Counted from the first letter of the stretch, positions 40,804-50,251 are shown. The stretch: 64,000 nt of DNA from Mycobacterium vicinigordonae (GCF_013466425.1 NZ_CP059165.1:186001-250000), one strand, 5' to 3'. Numbers and translations are program-made. Notes: generated by a model from the letters alone, not told the origin.

Positions 40804-42590
40804 GCACTCATGTCGTCGCAACGGCCGGACACGTAGACCACGGCAAGAGCACCCTGATCCGCGCATTGACCGGCATGGAGCCCGACCGATGGGAAGAGGA
40901 AAAGCGTCGTGGGCTGACCATCGACCTCGGCTTCGCCTGGACTACCCTGCCGTCCCGCCGGCAGGTGGCATTTGTCGACGTCCCCGGCCACCAGCGATTC
41001 CTGGCCAACACGCTGGCCGGACTCGGTGCTGCTCCGGTGGTCTGCTTCGTCGTCGCCGCCGACGAGGGCTGGCGAGCGCAGTCCAGCGATCACCGCGATG
41101 CGATTGCCGCGCTAAATATCCGGCACGGTCTCATCGTGGTCACTCGCGCCGACCGAGCACCCGAACGCGCCGACGATGTCCTAGCGCAGACCCGTGCGGA
41201 GCTCGCCGAGACCGGCCTGCGCGACGTGCCGGGTGTCGTCGTGTCGGCAGTGCAAGGTACCGGGTTGCCCGAGTTGCGCGCCACTCTGGATACCGTGTTG
41301 GCCGAGGTGCCCCAACCCGATGCTGCCGCACGGGTGCGACTCTGGGTGGATCGATCATTCACCATCACCGGGGCGGGCACCGTCGTGACCGGGACACTCT
41401 CGGCGGGCTCGCTGGCAGTCGGGGAGAGCTTGGAACTACTTGGTGCACAACGCAAAAGAGATGTGGCGATTCGCGGTCTGCAATCCCGCGGCGAGCCGTA
41501 CCCCGCGCTGGCTCCGGTCGTGCGGGCGGCGCTGAACCTGCGTGGCGTCGCGCGGGAGAAGGTCCGCCGCGGCGACGCGCTGGTCACCCCGAACGCCTGG
41601 CCGGCCACCCGCGTTCTGGATGTGCGGCGAACCACCGGCGGCTCGTGGACCGAAACCACGTCGCATCTTGTCGTGCATGTGGGTACGGCGGCGGTGCCGG
41701 CTCGGTTGCGACCGTTCGGCGACGACCACGGGCGACTCACTCTCGATCGTCGGCTGCCGTTGGTGCTCGGCGACAGGTTGGTGTTGCGTGACCCCGGCAC
41801 CCATCGGGTGCTCGGCGGTGCCCAGGTGCTCGACGCCGACCCGCCCTCGTTGCGCCGCCGCGGGGACAGCGCCCGCCGGGCGGCGGCCCTAGTCACGATG
41901 ACGCCCGAAGGCGAACCCGCACTGGAGGTGGCACGGCGTGGCGCGGTGCGGGCACGTCATCTGAGCGGGCTGGGGCTGCCAACCGATGCGGTGCCGGACG
42001 GGGTGAGGGTGTTCGACGAGTGGTGGGTGCATGCTGCAACGTACGACGCGTGGCAGTCCCGACTGAAGGCTGCTGTCGATGAGCTGCACACGCGGGATCC
42101 GTTGGCGGACGGCCTATCTCGAGGTGCCGCGCGCGACCTGCTTGGTCTTCCGGACGAGGTGCTGCTCGACGCGGTGGTGGGCGACGCGGGACTAGAGCAA
42201 CGCGGCGGCCACATCCGCGCACCCGGCACCGGACGCGACCTCGGTAGCGCCGAGGCAGCCGTCTGCCAGGTGGAGGCGCAGCTTCGAGCCGCCCCGTTCC
42301 GGGCGCCGGAAGCCTACGAGCTGCAGGCGTTGCGGCTCGGCGCGCGTGAGTTGGCCGCCGCCGAACGCGCCGGGCGGGTGCTGCGGCTGCGCGACGGCGT
42401 GGTGCTGTTGCCGACGGCGCCCGCGCTGGCGATGCGGCAGCTCGCTCGGCTCGACCAGCCCTTCACCACCAGCGAGGCGCGTCAGGCCCTGGACACCACC
42501 CGGCGGGTCGCGATACCGCTGCTGGAACACCTGGACGCGCGGGGCTGGACGCGGCGGTTGGACGCCGGACATCGAGAGATTGTGCGCTGA
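40800..42590 (+). CDS. selB: Selenocysteine-specific elongation factor SelB
   Basis: This GTPase delivers Sec-tRNA-Sec to the ribosome at SECIS-marked UGA codons. G1 GHVDHGKST, switch region RGLTIDLGFAWTTLP, G3 VDVPGHQRFLANTL and VVTRADRAPERADDV (G4, TRAD instead of NKxD) lie in the first 170 residues; domains II-III follow (SFTITGAGTVVTGTLSAGSL). The C-terminal winged helices that bind SECIS end LLEHLDARGWTRRLDAGHRE. The family start motif (THVVATAGHVDHGK) begins right after the selA stop with no ATG, GTG or TTG in frame nearby; CTG 40800, within CTGA, is the likely start (596 aa). Confidence 0.92.
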   Translation: MSTHVVATAGHVDHGKSTLIRALTGMEPDRWEEEKRRGLTIDLGFAWTTLPSRRQVAFVDVPGHQRFLANTLAGLGAAPVVCFVVAADEGWRAQSSDHRDAIAALNIRHGLIVVTRADRAPERADDVLAQTRAELAETGLRDVPGVVVSAVQGTGLPELRATLDTVLAEVPQPDAAARVRLWVDRSFTITGAGTVVTGTLSAGSLAVGESLELLGAQRKRDVAIRGLQSRGEPYPALAPVVRAALNLRGVAREKVRRGDALVTPNAWPATRVLDVRRTTGGSWTETTSHLVVHVGTAAVPARLRPFGDDHGRLTLDRRLPLVLGDRLVLRDPGTHRVLGGAQVLDADPPSLRRRGDSARRAAALVTMTPEGEPALEVARRGAVRARHLSGLGLPTDAVPDGVRVFDEWWVHAATYDAWQSRLKAAVDELHTRDPLADGLSRGAARDLLGLPDEVLLDAVVGDAGLEQRGGHIRAPGTGRDLGSAEAAVCQVEAQLRAAPFRAPEAYELQALRLGARELAAAERAGRVLRLRDGVVLLPTAPALAMRQLARLDQPFTTSEARQALDTTRRVAIPLLEHLDARGWTRRLDAGHREIVR

Positions 42591-42640
42591 GGACGGGGCC
42601 AGCCCGTCGTCGGATCGATATGGGAGGGGATACTGGGCGG

Positions 42641-42802
42641 ATGTGTTATGCAGTGCGATGCCGGGTGTGCGGGAAGACGACCTGGGATGGCTGCGGCGAT
42701 CATGTGGCGGAGGTACGTCGCACCGTGCCCGCTGACCAATGGTGTGAAGGCCACGCCACTGCCGAACCAGGTCGCGCCAATGCCGTGGTGCCGCGCAGTT
42801 AA
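42641..42802 (+). CDS. Small Cys-rich, probably zinc-binding protein
   Basis: The 53-aa product starts MCYAVRCRVCGKTTWDGCGD, continues HVAEVRRTVPADQWCEGH and has CxxC-type pairs (C7, C10, C18, C41 roughly), the pattern of a short zinc-ribbon-like protein that is common in actinobacteria and usually unannotated. ATG 42641 lies 50 bp after the selB stop, with GGGAGGGG further upstream than usual. It overlaps the LysR gene end by 4 bp. Cotranscription with selB is possible, but a link to selenium is only inference. Confidence 0.65.
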   Translation: MCYAVRCRVCGKTTWDGCGDHVAEVRRTVPADQWCEGHATAEPGRANAVVPRS

Positions 42803-43668
42803 CCGTTGACCAGCGCATCGCGCACCGCCGAGACGGTGTGCCGTTGCCAGATCGCCTGCACGGGCATCATCAGCGGCGGTTCGAGTTCGATCACTTTGAC
42901 CCGGCCGTCCATCGCCGGGCCCGGTTGGGCGGTGACCAGCGCGATCGCCCCGGTGGTCAGCGGCGCGGCCACCATCGCTGCGCCCTGGACTCGGCTCACC
43001 ACGTACTCGGGTTCGAACCCGGCGCGCCGGCACGCGCCCATCAGGAAGTCGCTGAAATACGACGCGCCGGGCGGTGACCAGAGCGCCAATGGCTCGTCTT
43101 CGAGATCAGTGATTGCGACGTGGTCGGCGCCGGCTAGGCGATGCCCGATCGCGACGGCGACACGGACCCGGTGGTAGCCGATCACCGCCGCGGCGAGCTC
43201 GCCGGCCGGGACTACTCCGCGGCGCAGCCCGAACTGAACGGAGCCGTCGGAGACGGCGCTGATCAGCTGGTCGGGGTAAAGCTGGCGAAGCGTGAACGAC
43301 GTGTTGGGGAATGCGCTGATCGCCGGCTCGAGCAGGGTGTAGACCTCGGCACTGTCGAGCGCCGGGCCGTGGCCGACCACCCAGGCCGCTTCCGTGGTGG
43401 CCGCCGACCGAACGTGCTCGGTGAGGGTGCGCGCGGCCGCCAACAACGGACGCGCCTCGCGCAGCATCGTTCGTCCCGCGGGGGTCAGGGAGATACTGCG
43501 TCCCTCGCGGTGAAAGAGGGCGGCGCCGACCTCGGATTCGAGTAGCCGCACCGAACTGCTGACCGCCTGCTGGCTTAGGTGCAGCCGTACGGCGGCCGCG
43601 GTGAAGCTGCCGGCTTCGGCGACGGCCACGAATTGACGCACCTTGCGCAGGTCGGACACCATGCACAA
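42799..43668 (-). CDS. LysR-family regulator
   Basis: The 289-aa protein has the LysR helix-turn-helix at residues about 7-65 (LRKVRQFVAVAEAGSFTAAA, VRLHLSQQAVSSSVRLLESE, VGAALFHREGRSISLTPAGR) and a periplasmic-binding-type effector domain after (VVGHGPALDSAEVYTLLEPA). It is divergent from an SDR gene at 43737, with an AATTA/TAATT inverted repeat between them. Such regulators usually activate the divergent gene in the presence of its substrate and repress themselves. Confidence 0.9.
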   Translation of the reverse strand: MCMVSDLRKVRQFVAVAEAGSFTAAAVRLHLSQQAVSSSVRLLESEVGAALFHREGRSISLTPAGRTMLREARPLLAAARTLTEHVRSAATTEAAWVVGHGPALDSAEVYTLLEPAISAFPNTSFTLRQLYPDQLISAVSDGSVQFGLRRGVVPAGELAAAVIGYHRVRVAVAIGHRLAGADHVAITDLEDEPLALWSPPGASYFSDFLMGACRRAGFEPEYVVSRVQGAAMVAAPLTTGAIALVTAQPGPAMDGRVKVIELEPPLMMPVQAIWQRHTVSAVRDALVNG

Positions 43669-43680
43669 ACAATACTTGTG

Positions 43681-43696
43681 AATTACTCGCCTAATT
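43681..43696. promoter_or_regulatory. LysR-type operator candidate
   Basis: AATTA (43681-43685), CTCGCC, TAATT (43692-43696) is a symmetrical AT-rich site between divergent LysR and SDR genes. It contains the T-N11-A pattern expected of LysR boxes, 13 bp before the LysR start on the other strand and 41 bp before the SDR ATG. Confidence 0.5.
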
Positions 43697-43736
43697 GTGT
43701 TTTTAATTTGTGGATGGTCTGGATAGCCTCCAACGT

Positions 43737-44486
43737 ATGGGGAATCTAGAAGGTAAGTCCGCAGTCGTCGCCGCCGGAGCCAAGAACCTCGGGGGCCTGA
43801 TCAGCACTTCACTTGGAGAGCGCGGCGTCAATGTCGCGGTTCACTACAACAGCGACGCCACCGGACCCGACGCCGACAAGACCGTTGCTGCGGTCGAGGC
43901 TGCTGGCGCCAGGGCGATCAAGGTGCAAGGCGATCTAACCAAACCCGCGAATGTGACGGCGTTGTTCGAAGCGGCCAACCAAGCTTTCGGGGGCATCGAC
44001 ATCGCGGTCAACACCGTCGGCAAGGTACTGCGCAAGCCGATCGTGGAAACCACTGAGGCCGAATATGATTCGATGTTCGACATCAACGCCAAGGCCGCGT
44101 ACTTCTTCCTGCAGGAAGCCGGTAAACGGCTCAACGACAATGGGTCGATCATCACCATCGTCACTTCGTTGTTATCCGCTTTCACCGACGGGTACTCGAC
44201 CTATGCCGGCGCCAAGAGTCCGGTCGAACATTTCACCCGTGCTGCGGCCAAAGAATTTGTGGCACGCGGGATTAACGTCAACAACGTCGCGCCGGGGCCG
44301 ATGGACACGCCGTTCTTCTACGGCGAGGAGACACCCGAGCGGGTCCAGTTCCATAAGTCGCAGGCGATGGGCAATCGGCTGACGCTGATCGAGGACATCG
44401 CCCCGCTGGTGGTGTTCCTGGCCGACGAGGGCCGCTGGATCAACGGCCAAACCATCCTGGCGAACGGTGGTTACACGACGCGCTGA
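43737..44486 (+). CDS. Short-chain dehydrogenase/reductase
   Basis: From ATG 43737 the protein is 249 aa. The nucleotide-binding loop reads KSAVVAAGAKNLGGLISTSL (a variant of TGxxxGxG). NTVGKVL replaces NAG, IVTSLLSAFTDGYSTYAGAK supplies the Ser, Tyr and Lys of the active site, and VNNVAPGPMDTPFFYGEE is the usual post-catalytic PG motif. It oxidises or reduces a hydroxy/keto compound with NAD(P). It is probably activated by the divergent LysR protein. The frame also opens at 43710 without a better site. Confidence 0.87.
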   Translation: MGNLEGKSAVVAAGAKNLGGLISTSLGERGVNVAVHYNSDATGPDADKTVAAVEAAGARAIKVQGDLTKPANVTALFEAANQAFGGIDIAVNTVGKVLRKPIVETTEAEYDSMFDINAKAAYFFLQEAGKRLNDNGSIITIVTSLLSAFTDGYSTYAGAKSPVEHFTRAAAKEFVARGINVNNVAPGPMDTPFFYGEETPERVQFHKSQAMGNRLTLIEDIAPLVVFLADEGRWINGQTILANGGYTTR

Positions 44487-44551
44487 TCGCCACCGTGGCG
44501 CGACATAGGCCACCGCGTTCGCCGGCCGATCGTCTTCCGCGAACCGCTCAC

Positions 44552-45601
44552 CTATGCACGCCTTTTCTGTTCCAACCCCGCCTCGTCGGCGATGTCGACC
44601 GCCATCCGCACGATGGCATCGATCCGGGTAGTGGTGGGCGTCCCGGCAGCGGCCTTGTTCTTGGGTTCGTCGATGGCCCTGCGCATTACGCCTTCGGCGA
44701 TGATGGCCAGTTTCCACAACCCGAGGACGTGCCAGTACTGCACCGCGGCCGGATCGCGTCCGGTTTCGTCGATGTAGAGGCGGGTCATTTCGGCGCGATC
44801 GGGAAAGCCCGACAGTGTGGTGGGCTCGTAGTCAGCGCTCGTCGTCTCCCCGGATTCCAGCCAGTAGGTGAGCAGACTGCCCATGTCGGCGACCGGATCG
44901 CCCAATGTGGACAGCTCCCAGTCCAGGGTGGCCACGATCTCACCGGTCTGTGGCGAGGTGATCAGGTTACGCAGATGAAAGTCCCCGTGTACCAGGCTGG
45001 TCTCGCGTTGCTCGGGGATGCACGCCTGCAGGCGCCGAGTGAGCTCATCCAGCTCGGGAAGCTCCCGAGTTTTAGACAGTTCCCACTGTCCTGCCCAGCG
45101 CTTGAGCTGCCGCTGGGCATACGGCTTGTGACTGGCCAGGTCTTCGAGTCCGACCTCGGCAAGGTCGACAGCGTGAATCTTGGCCAGGGTGCGTGGCAAC
45201 GACAAGGCAATCCGACGGCGATGCTCCCCGGTGAGCTCTTCGGCGATCTCCTGGGTGTCAACGACTAACCCGTCGACAAACTCCATCAACACCAACGGCG
45301 CATCGGTGAACTCCGAATCCGCAGTTACACCAAGAATTCTCGGCACCGGCACATCGGTATCGGCGAGGGCGGCGATGATGCGCGCCTCGCGCACCACGTC
45401 GTGGGCCGAAGCCAGCAGATGACCCAGTGGCGGACGGCGCAACACCCAGGCCTGGCCATCGTCGTCGGTGACGCGGTAGGTCAGGTTCGACTGGCCCAGT
45501 CCGATGCGCTGCAACCGCAGCGGGCCGGCGGCGTCGATCCCCAGCACGGCTAGCCACCGGGACAGCGCCTCGGCATCGACGCCAGGAACGTGCTCAGGCA
45601 T
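44552..45601 (-). CDS. APH-family phosphotransferase (ACAD10/FadE36-like)
   Basis: The 349-aa kinase-fold protein shows [20 protein letters not shown] (nucleotide loop), [20 protein letters not shown], catalytic loop [15 protein letters not shown] and metal loop [20 protein letters not shown]. Such proteins pair with acyl-CoA dehydrogenases, as in human ACAD10 and mycobacterial FadE36, where a hydroxyacyl-CoA is phosphorylated before elimination. Here it follows an acyl-CoA dehydrogenase gene with an 8-bp overlap, supporting this pairing. It is convergent with the SDR gene. Confidence 0.88.
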   Translation of the reverse strand: MPEHVPGVDAEALSRWLAVLGIDAAGPLRLQRIGLGQSNLTYRVTDDDGQAWVLRRPPLGHLLASAHDVVREARIIAALADTDVPVPRILGVTADSEFTDAPLVLMEFVDGLVVDTQEIAEELTGEHRRRIALSLPRTLAKIHAVDLAEVGLEDLASHKPYAQRQLKRWAGQWELSKTRELPELDELTRRLQACIPEQRETSLVHGDFHLRNLITSPQTGEIVATLDWELSTLGDPVADMGSLLTYWLESGETTSADYEPTTLSGFPDRAEMTRLYIDETGRDPAAVQYWHVLGLWKLAIIAEGVMRRAIDEPKNKAAAGTPTTTRIDAIVRMAVDIADEAGLEQKRRA

Positions 45602-46817
45602 GTGGCTTGCTCTCGCGGTACTTACGCAGTTCCTGGCTGGCGATGGCCCGCTTATGCACCTCGTCGGGGCCGTCGGCCAGTCGCAGTGTGCGCAGGTGTG
45701 CCCATGCCATCGCCAGGGGGAAGTCGTCGGTGACGCCGCCGCCTCCGTGCACCTGGATGGCGCGGTCGACGATCTTCAGCGCGATATTGGGTGCCGCGAC
45801 CTTGATCGCCGCGATCTCGGTGCGGGCCTCCTTATTGCCGACCGTGTCCATTAAGTAAGCGGCCTTGAGGGTGAGCAGTCGGATCATCTCGATGTCGATG
45901 CGGGACTCGGCAATCCAGTCGCGGATGTTGGCGTTCGCACTGATCGGCTTGCCGAAGGTGATCCGCGACTCGGCGCGTCGGCACATCAGCTCCAGTGCGC
46001 GTTCGGCCATACCGATTGCGCGCATGCAGTGATGGATGCGCCCAGGACCCAACCGCGCCTGGCTGATCGCGAAACCCTCACCCTCGCCCTTCAGCACGTC
46101 CTTCAACGGCACTCGTACGTCGTGGAAGTCGATCTCGGCGTGCCCCTCGCGGTCCTGGTAGCCAAAGACCGACAGGTTGCGTCGTACCGTGACGCCGGGT
46201 GCGTCGATCGGCACAACCAGCATTGACTGCTGACGATGCGGGGCGGCCTCGGGGTCGGTCTTGCCCATCACGATCAGCACTCTGCAATTACGGTGCATTC
46301 CGTTGGACGCAAACCACTTTCGTCCGTTTAGCACGTACTCGCCACCGTCGCGAACCATGGACATCTCGACGTTGGTGGCGTCCGAACTCGCCACCGCAGG
46401 TTCGGTCATCGCAAACGCCGACCGGATGGTGCCCTCCAGCAGGGGCTTGAGGTACTTCTCCTTGTGCTCGTCGCTGCCGAAGAGAGTGAACACCTCCATG
46501 TTGCCGGTGTCCGGTGCGCTGCAGTTGCACGCCTCCGATGCCAGGTGGCTGCGGCCCATGATCTCCGCGAGCGGCGCGTACTCCAGGTTGGTCAGCCCCG
46601 GCCCCCACTCGACGTGCGGGTGGAATAGGTTCCACAGTCCCCGCTTCCGCGCCTCTGCCTTGAGCTCCTCCAGAATCGGCGGATGGAAGTGTGGGTCACC
46701 CGACTCGCGCATTTGCTCGTCGTAGACGGACTCGGCCGGATAGACGTGCGAATCCATGAATTCGCGCAGGTCGGACTGGTACTGTTGCGCGCGTTCGGAG
46801 ATGTCGAACAGTGACAT
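45594..46817 (-). CDS. Acyl-CoA dehydrogenase (ACAD10/11-like)
   Basis: ATG 46817, after GCAGAGGTTCCC, gives 407 aa; ATG 46832 is an alternative without ribosome site. Motifs: [60 protein letters not shown] and the C-terminal [34 protein letters not shown]. The NH2-terminal [20 protein letters not shown] and the [20 protein letters not shown] stretch match ACAD11-type enzymes. With the overlapping APH kinase gene it probably processes 4-hydroxy acyl-CoAs or similar branched acids. Confidence 0.9.
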   Translation of the reverse strand: MSLFDISERAQQYQSDLREFMDSHVYPAESVYDEQMRESGDPHFHPPILEELKAEARKRGLWNLFHPHVEWGPGLTNLEYAPLAEIMGRSHLASEACNCSAPDTGNMEVFTLFGSDEHKEKYLKPLLEGTIRSAFAMTEPAVASSDATNVEMSMVRDGGEYVLNGRKWFASNGMHRNCRVLIVMGKTDPEAAPHRQQSMLVVPIDAPGVTVRRNLSVFGYQDREGHAEIDFHDVRVPLKDVLKGEGEGFAISQARLGPGRIHHCMRAIGMAERALELMCRRAESRITFGKPISANANIRDWIAESRIDIEMIRLLTLKAAYLMDTVGNKEARTEIAAIKVAAPNIALKIVDRAIQVHGGGGVTDDFPLAMAWAHLRTLRLADGPDEVHKRAIASQELRKYRESKPHA

Positions 46818-46974
46818 GGGAACCTCTGCCATCGATAGAAGGTGTCTGCCGCCGCCGTTGTGCGACGGTGACTGATCTCTTCCTACACCGACTCGATGGT
46901 CTAGCTGCGGGGTGTGCCGATTACTTCGAACGCTTTCGGACGGAACTGTCGAACAGCGGCGTTAGGCTGCATGC

Positions 46975-48228
46975 ATGTCGTTGGCGCCGCGATTACTGGG
47001 CGCGCCGGGCCACGGCTGGCGCGGACGAGTGCCTGCGTGGCGTATGAGTTCTGCGAAAAGCCTTGCGCGCCGCAGACGAGTGCTCACCATGGCGACCCGT
47101 ATCGGAGCGGTCGTCAGCGGCTTCTTCAGTGTGTCTTCCATCTTCATCGGCGAGGGTGGACTGTGGATCGGTATCGTTACCGCCGCGGGCACCGCGATAT
47201 ATCTGACGATCCCGCTGCTCTATCGGTTCGGCGAACTGGTGGCGCCACTGGCGTTCGTCGTCATCGGATATCTACTGATACTGATCTTGATCCTGCGCGT
47301 CGGGACCGGATCCGGGATGCAGTTCTATTTCCTGGTTGCCGCATCGATGATCGTGCTAGTACTCGGTGTCGATCACCTCGTGCTCGCATCGACGATGGCC
47401 GGGGTGGGGGCGGCGTTGACCATCGCGCTGGAGTTGATGATCCCGGAAAAGACTGGCGCCCAGCCGGATTGGCCCTATACGTTCAGTTTTGTCGCCGTAG
47501 TGATTTCCTCCTGGGTAATGGTCATTGCGACGATCTGGTACGCCGTTCGCCAGATCACCCGTGCGGAAAGGGAAATCGAGGCCGAATACTTAAGGTCCGA
47601 GTCGCTGCTCGCCAACATCCTGCCGGTCAAGGTTGCTCAGCGGTTGAAGGATCCCGCCCGTACGGTGATCGCGGACAAGTACGCTGATGCCTCCGTGCTG
47701 TTCGCCGACATCGCCGGGTTCACTGGACGTGCCAGCGACGTCACACCCACCGAGCTGGTCGGGTTCCTCGACCGCCTGTACACCCAATTGGACGCGCTGG
47801 TCGACCGGCACGGCTTGGAAAAAATCAAGACTAGCGGGGACTCGTACATGGTCGTCAGCGGTGTGCCCGACCCGCGACCCAATCATCTCGAGGCTTTGGC
47901 CCAGCTGGCACTGGACATGGCCGACATGGTCGCTGATCTGACGGATATGCAAGGACGGGCGGTTCCGCTGCGCATCGGTTTGGCCGCCGGCCCGGTCGTA
48001 GCCGGGGTTGTGGGTGCGCGAAAGTTCTTCTACGACGTGTGGGGTGACGCGGTCAACGTCGCGGCACGAATGGAGACCACCGACGTCGAGGGCCGAATTC
48101 AGGTGCCGCAGGATGTTTACGAGCGACTTAAGGACACATTCGTATTCGACGAGCGCGGTGACATCGAGGTCAAGGGCAAGGGTGTGTTGCACACCTGGTA
48201 CCTCGTCGGACGGCGCCCTAGTGAATGA
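46975..48228 (+). CDS. Membrane-bound class III adenylate cyclase
   Basis: The 417-aa protein has a basic N-terminus (SLARRRRVLTMATRIG), about six transmembrane helices to residue 190, a linker REIEAEYLRSESLLANILPV typical of the cyclase transducer element, then a catalytic domain. Metal-binding Asp in VLFADIAGFTGRASDVTPTE, substrate Lys and Asp in EKIKTSGDSYMVVSG and transition-state Asn/Arg in DVWGDAVNVAARMETTD are all present, so it should be active as a homodimer making cAMP. ATG 46975 is the ORF start; ATG 47044 is possible. Its 3' end overlaps the next gene by 11 bp. Confidence 0.93.
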   Translation: MSLAPRLLGAPGHGWRGRVPAWRMSSAKSLARRRRVLTMATRIGAVVSGFFSVSSIFIGEGGLWIGIVTAAGTAIYLTIPLLYRFGELVAPLAFVVIGYLLILILILRVGTGSGMQFYFLVAASMIVLVLGVDHLVLASTMAGVGAALTIALELMIPEKTGAQPDWPYTFSFVAVVISSWVMVIATIWYAVRQITRAEREIEAEYLRSESLLANILPVKVAQRLKDPARTVIADKYADASVLFADIAGFTGRASDVTPTELVGFLDRLYTQLDALVDRHGLEKIKTSGDSYMVVSGVPDPRPNHLEALAQLALDMADMVADLTDMQGRAVPLRIGLAAGPVVAGVVGARKFFYDVWGDAVNVAARMETTDVEGRIQVPQDVYERLKDTFVFDERGDIEVKGKGVLHTWYLVGRRPSE

Positions 48229-49324
48229 TCACCCCGCGAATGTTCTTGCCCTCGCGCAGATCTTGGTAGCCCTGGTTGACCTCTTCGAGCGAGTACTTGG
48301 TGGTGACCAGTTCGTCGAGCTTGAGTTGGCCAGCGTCGTAGAGCCGCAATAACCGGACGATGTCGTACTGCGGGTTCGCAGATCCGAAAAGTGTTCCCTT
48401 GATTGTCTTTTCGGTGAGGGTCAGCATCGCTCCAGAGACGTGGATGGTCGCCTTCGCTGGGTCGGCGAGGCCGGTGACGATCACGACGCCGCCTTTGCCG
48501 ACGACGTCGAAGGCTGCCGAGATGACGTCTTCGTCGACGGTGCCGACCGTGACGATAGCCTGGTCGGCTCCCTGGCCCCATGACAACTCGTTCACCTTCG
48601 CGGCTGCCGCGGCGGTATTTTCGAAGGCGTGGGTGGCGCCGAACTTCAGCGCGGTGTCGCGCTTCATGGCGACGGGGTCGATGACGATGATGTACTTGGC
48701 CCCGGCGTGTACCGCGCCCTGCACGGCGTTGATACCGATGCCGCCGATGCCATAGATGACGGTTGTGTCGCCGGGACGGACGTTGCCGGCGTAGGTCGCG
48801 CTGCCCCACCCGGTCGGGACCCCGCAACCGACCAATACCGCGGTCTCCAGGGGTAGCCAATCGTCGATCTTGACCACGGAATGTTGGGAGATCGTGGCCT
48901 TCTTGGCAAAAGTGCCCAGCATGCACATGGCGCCGAAATCCGTTCCACCACTGTGAAATCGGAAGGAGCCATCCGGTAGGCAGCCCTCTAGGATGGTGGC
49001 GCCGAGATCACACAGGCTTTGCCTGCCGGTCGAGCAGTACCGGCAGTGCCCACAGCTGGGGATGAAGCTGCACACCACATGGTCGCCGGGCTTCACTTTG
49101 GTGACGCCGGGTCCGACGTCCTCGATGATGCCGGCGCCTTCGTGCCCGCCGACGATTGGGAATCGAGGAGGCAGATCCCCGTCGGTGAGATGCAAGTCGG
49201 AGTGGCACAGTCCGGCCGCGGTGTAGCGGATCAGTACTTCACCCTCGCGGGGACCATCGAGGTCGAGTTCGATGATCTCGAAAGGCTTGCCCGTCTCGAA
49301 AAGTACTGCGGCCGTTGTCTTCAC
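48218..49324 (-). CDS. NDMA-dependent zinc alcohol dehydrogenase (AdhD-like)
   Basis: The 368-aa medium-chain dehydrogenase carries the catalytic zinc ligands (GLCHSDLHL, GGHEGAGIIEDVG), four structural-zinc cysteines (CGHCRYCSTGRQSLC) and VIYGIGGIGINAVQGAVHAG for NAD. The length and the sequence around CSFIPSCGHCRYC match the actinobacterial NDMA-dependent family (mycobacterial AdhD), which holds tightly bound nicotinamide cofactor and uses an external electron acceptor such as mycofactocin. No mycofactocin genes are in the window. It converges on the adenylate cyclase. Confidence 0.88.
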   Translation of the reverse strand: MKTTAAVLFETGKPFEIIELDLDGPREGEVLIRYTAAGLCHSDLHLTDGDLPPRFPIVGGHEGAGIIEDVGPGVTKVKPGDHVVCSFIPSCGHCRYCSTGRQSLCDLGATILEGCLPDGSFRFHSGGTDFGAMCMLGTFAKKATISQHSVVKIDDWLPLETAVLVGCGVPTGWGSATYAGNVRPGDTTVIYGIGGIGINAVQGAVHAGAKYIIVIDPVAMKRDTALKFGATHAFENTAAAAAKVNELSWGQGADQAIVTVGTVDEDVISAAFDVVGKGGVVIVTGLADPAKATIHVSGAMLTLTEKTIKGTLFGSANPQYDIVRLLRLYDAGQLKLDELVTTKYSLEEVNQGYQDLREGKNIRGVIIH

Positions 49325-49457
49325 CGGAGCCTCCCAAGGCGTTCCTGGTGCGATTAAGTCGATTCAGAATCGAGTTTGATCGTAAATCGGCCGCCGGGTG
49401 GTGTCAACGGTGCGTCAATCGGTCGGCCACAACAACGCATTCAGCGGGCGACTGAGT

Positions 49458-50117
49458 CTATTTGGCTCGAGGAGCCTTGGCCTGCGGAGCGTAGGTCTCC
49501 AGATAGGAAGTGAGCAACCGACGCACTTCGGCCATGGTGGCGTCGTCCCCGGTCGCGGAGCGGCGGAAGGCGACGTCGAACAGTCGGTTGCCGGCTTCGA
49601 AGGCCAGCTGTACGACCAGCTGGGGAGTGTCGGGGCGGACCAGGTTCTTATCGACGAGATGGCTCCAAAACTGTTCTGCCTGGAGCTCGTCGAATTTCAA
49701 GGCCAACTCGTTCAGCGTCGGACTTCGGCCCACGAACCATAATTGGATGAAGTCCGGGTGTTCGCGGAAGTAGGCGAGGTAGGGATCGACGACAGTGTCG
49801 ATCGCCTCGCGAAGGGTGCGGACCTCGGCGCTGTTCACCGATGCGGAGATCTTTGCGTCGAGTTCGCGCAGATGACGCTGGACGAGCGCGGCATCGACCT
49901 GATGCCGGTCGGGAAAGTAGTGGTACAGGGATGCGGTCGGAATGCCGGCGTGCTCACCGATCGCCTTGAGCGTGGCGGCATCGTAGCCCTGCTCGGCGAG
50001 CAGCGTCTCGGCTGCGTCGAGGATGGCCTGCACCCGTTCAACACCGCGGCGTTGCACCCCGGCGGGACGACCGGCGGCGCGATGCTGGTTATCGAACACG
50101 AATCGAGATCGTATCAA
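49458..50117 (-). CDS. TetR-family regulator
   Basis: The 219-aa protein has the TetR domain VERVQAILDAAETLLAEQGY, DAATLKAIGEHAGIPTASLY, HYFPDRHQVDAALVQRHLRE and a C-terminal tail rich in Lys/Ala (YAPQAKAPRAK). It is divergent from the phytanoyl-CoA dioxygenase-like gene, whose strong promoter lies at 50183-50212, so it likely represses that operon. Confidence 0.86.
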   Translation of the reverse strand: MIRSRFVFDNQHRAAGRPAGVQRRGVERVQAILDAAETLLAEQGYDAATLKAIGEHAGIPTASLYHYFPDRHQVDAALVQRHLRELDAKISASVNSAEVRTLREAIDTVVDPYLAYFREHPDFIQLWFVGRSPTLNELALKFDELQAEQFWSHLVDKNLVRPDTPQLVVQLAFEAGNRLFDVAFRRSATGDDATMAEVRRLLTSYLETYAPQAKAPRAK

Positions 50118-50182
50118 GCGTGGGCTCTATATGCGAATTCTGTTGGGCGGCAATGGGTGTTGGGCTTGTCGTGACGACGCTG

Positions 50183-50212
50183 TTGACAGCTTGGCCCGAC
50201 TCCACTTATAGT
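50183..50212 (+). promoter_or_regulatory. SigA-type promoter of the PhyH/RidA operon
   Basis: TTGACA (50183-50188) and TATAGT (50207-50212) are separated by 18 bp, close to the housekeeping consensus. The -10 box ends 39 bp before ATG 50252. Such a near-consensus promoter suits a gene kept off by a repressor such as the divergent TetR. Confidence 0.65.
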
Positions 50213-50251
50213 CAAACCCGAATCGACATCGAGTTAGGTAGGAGCGAGGCC

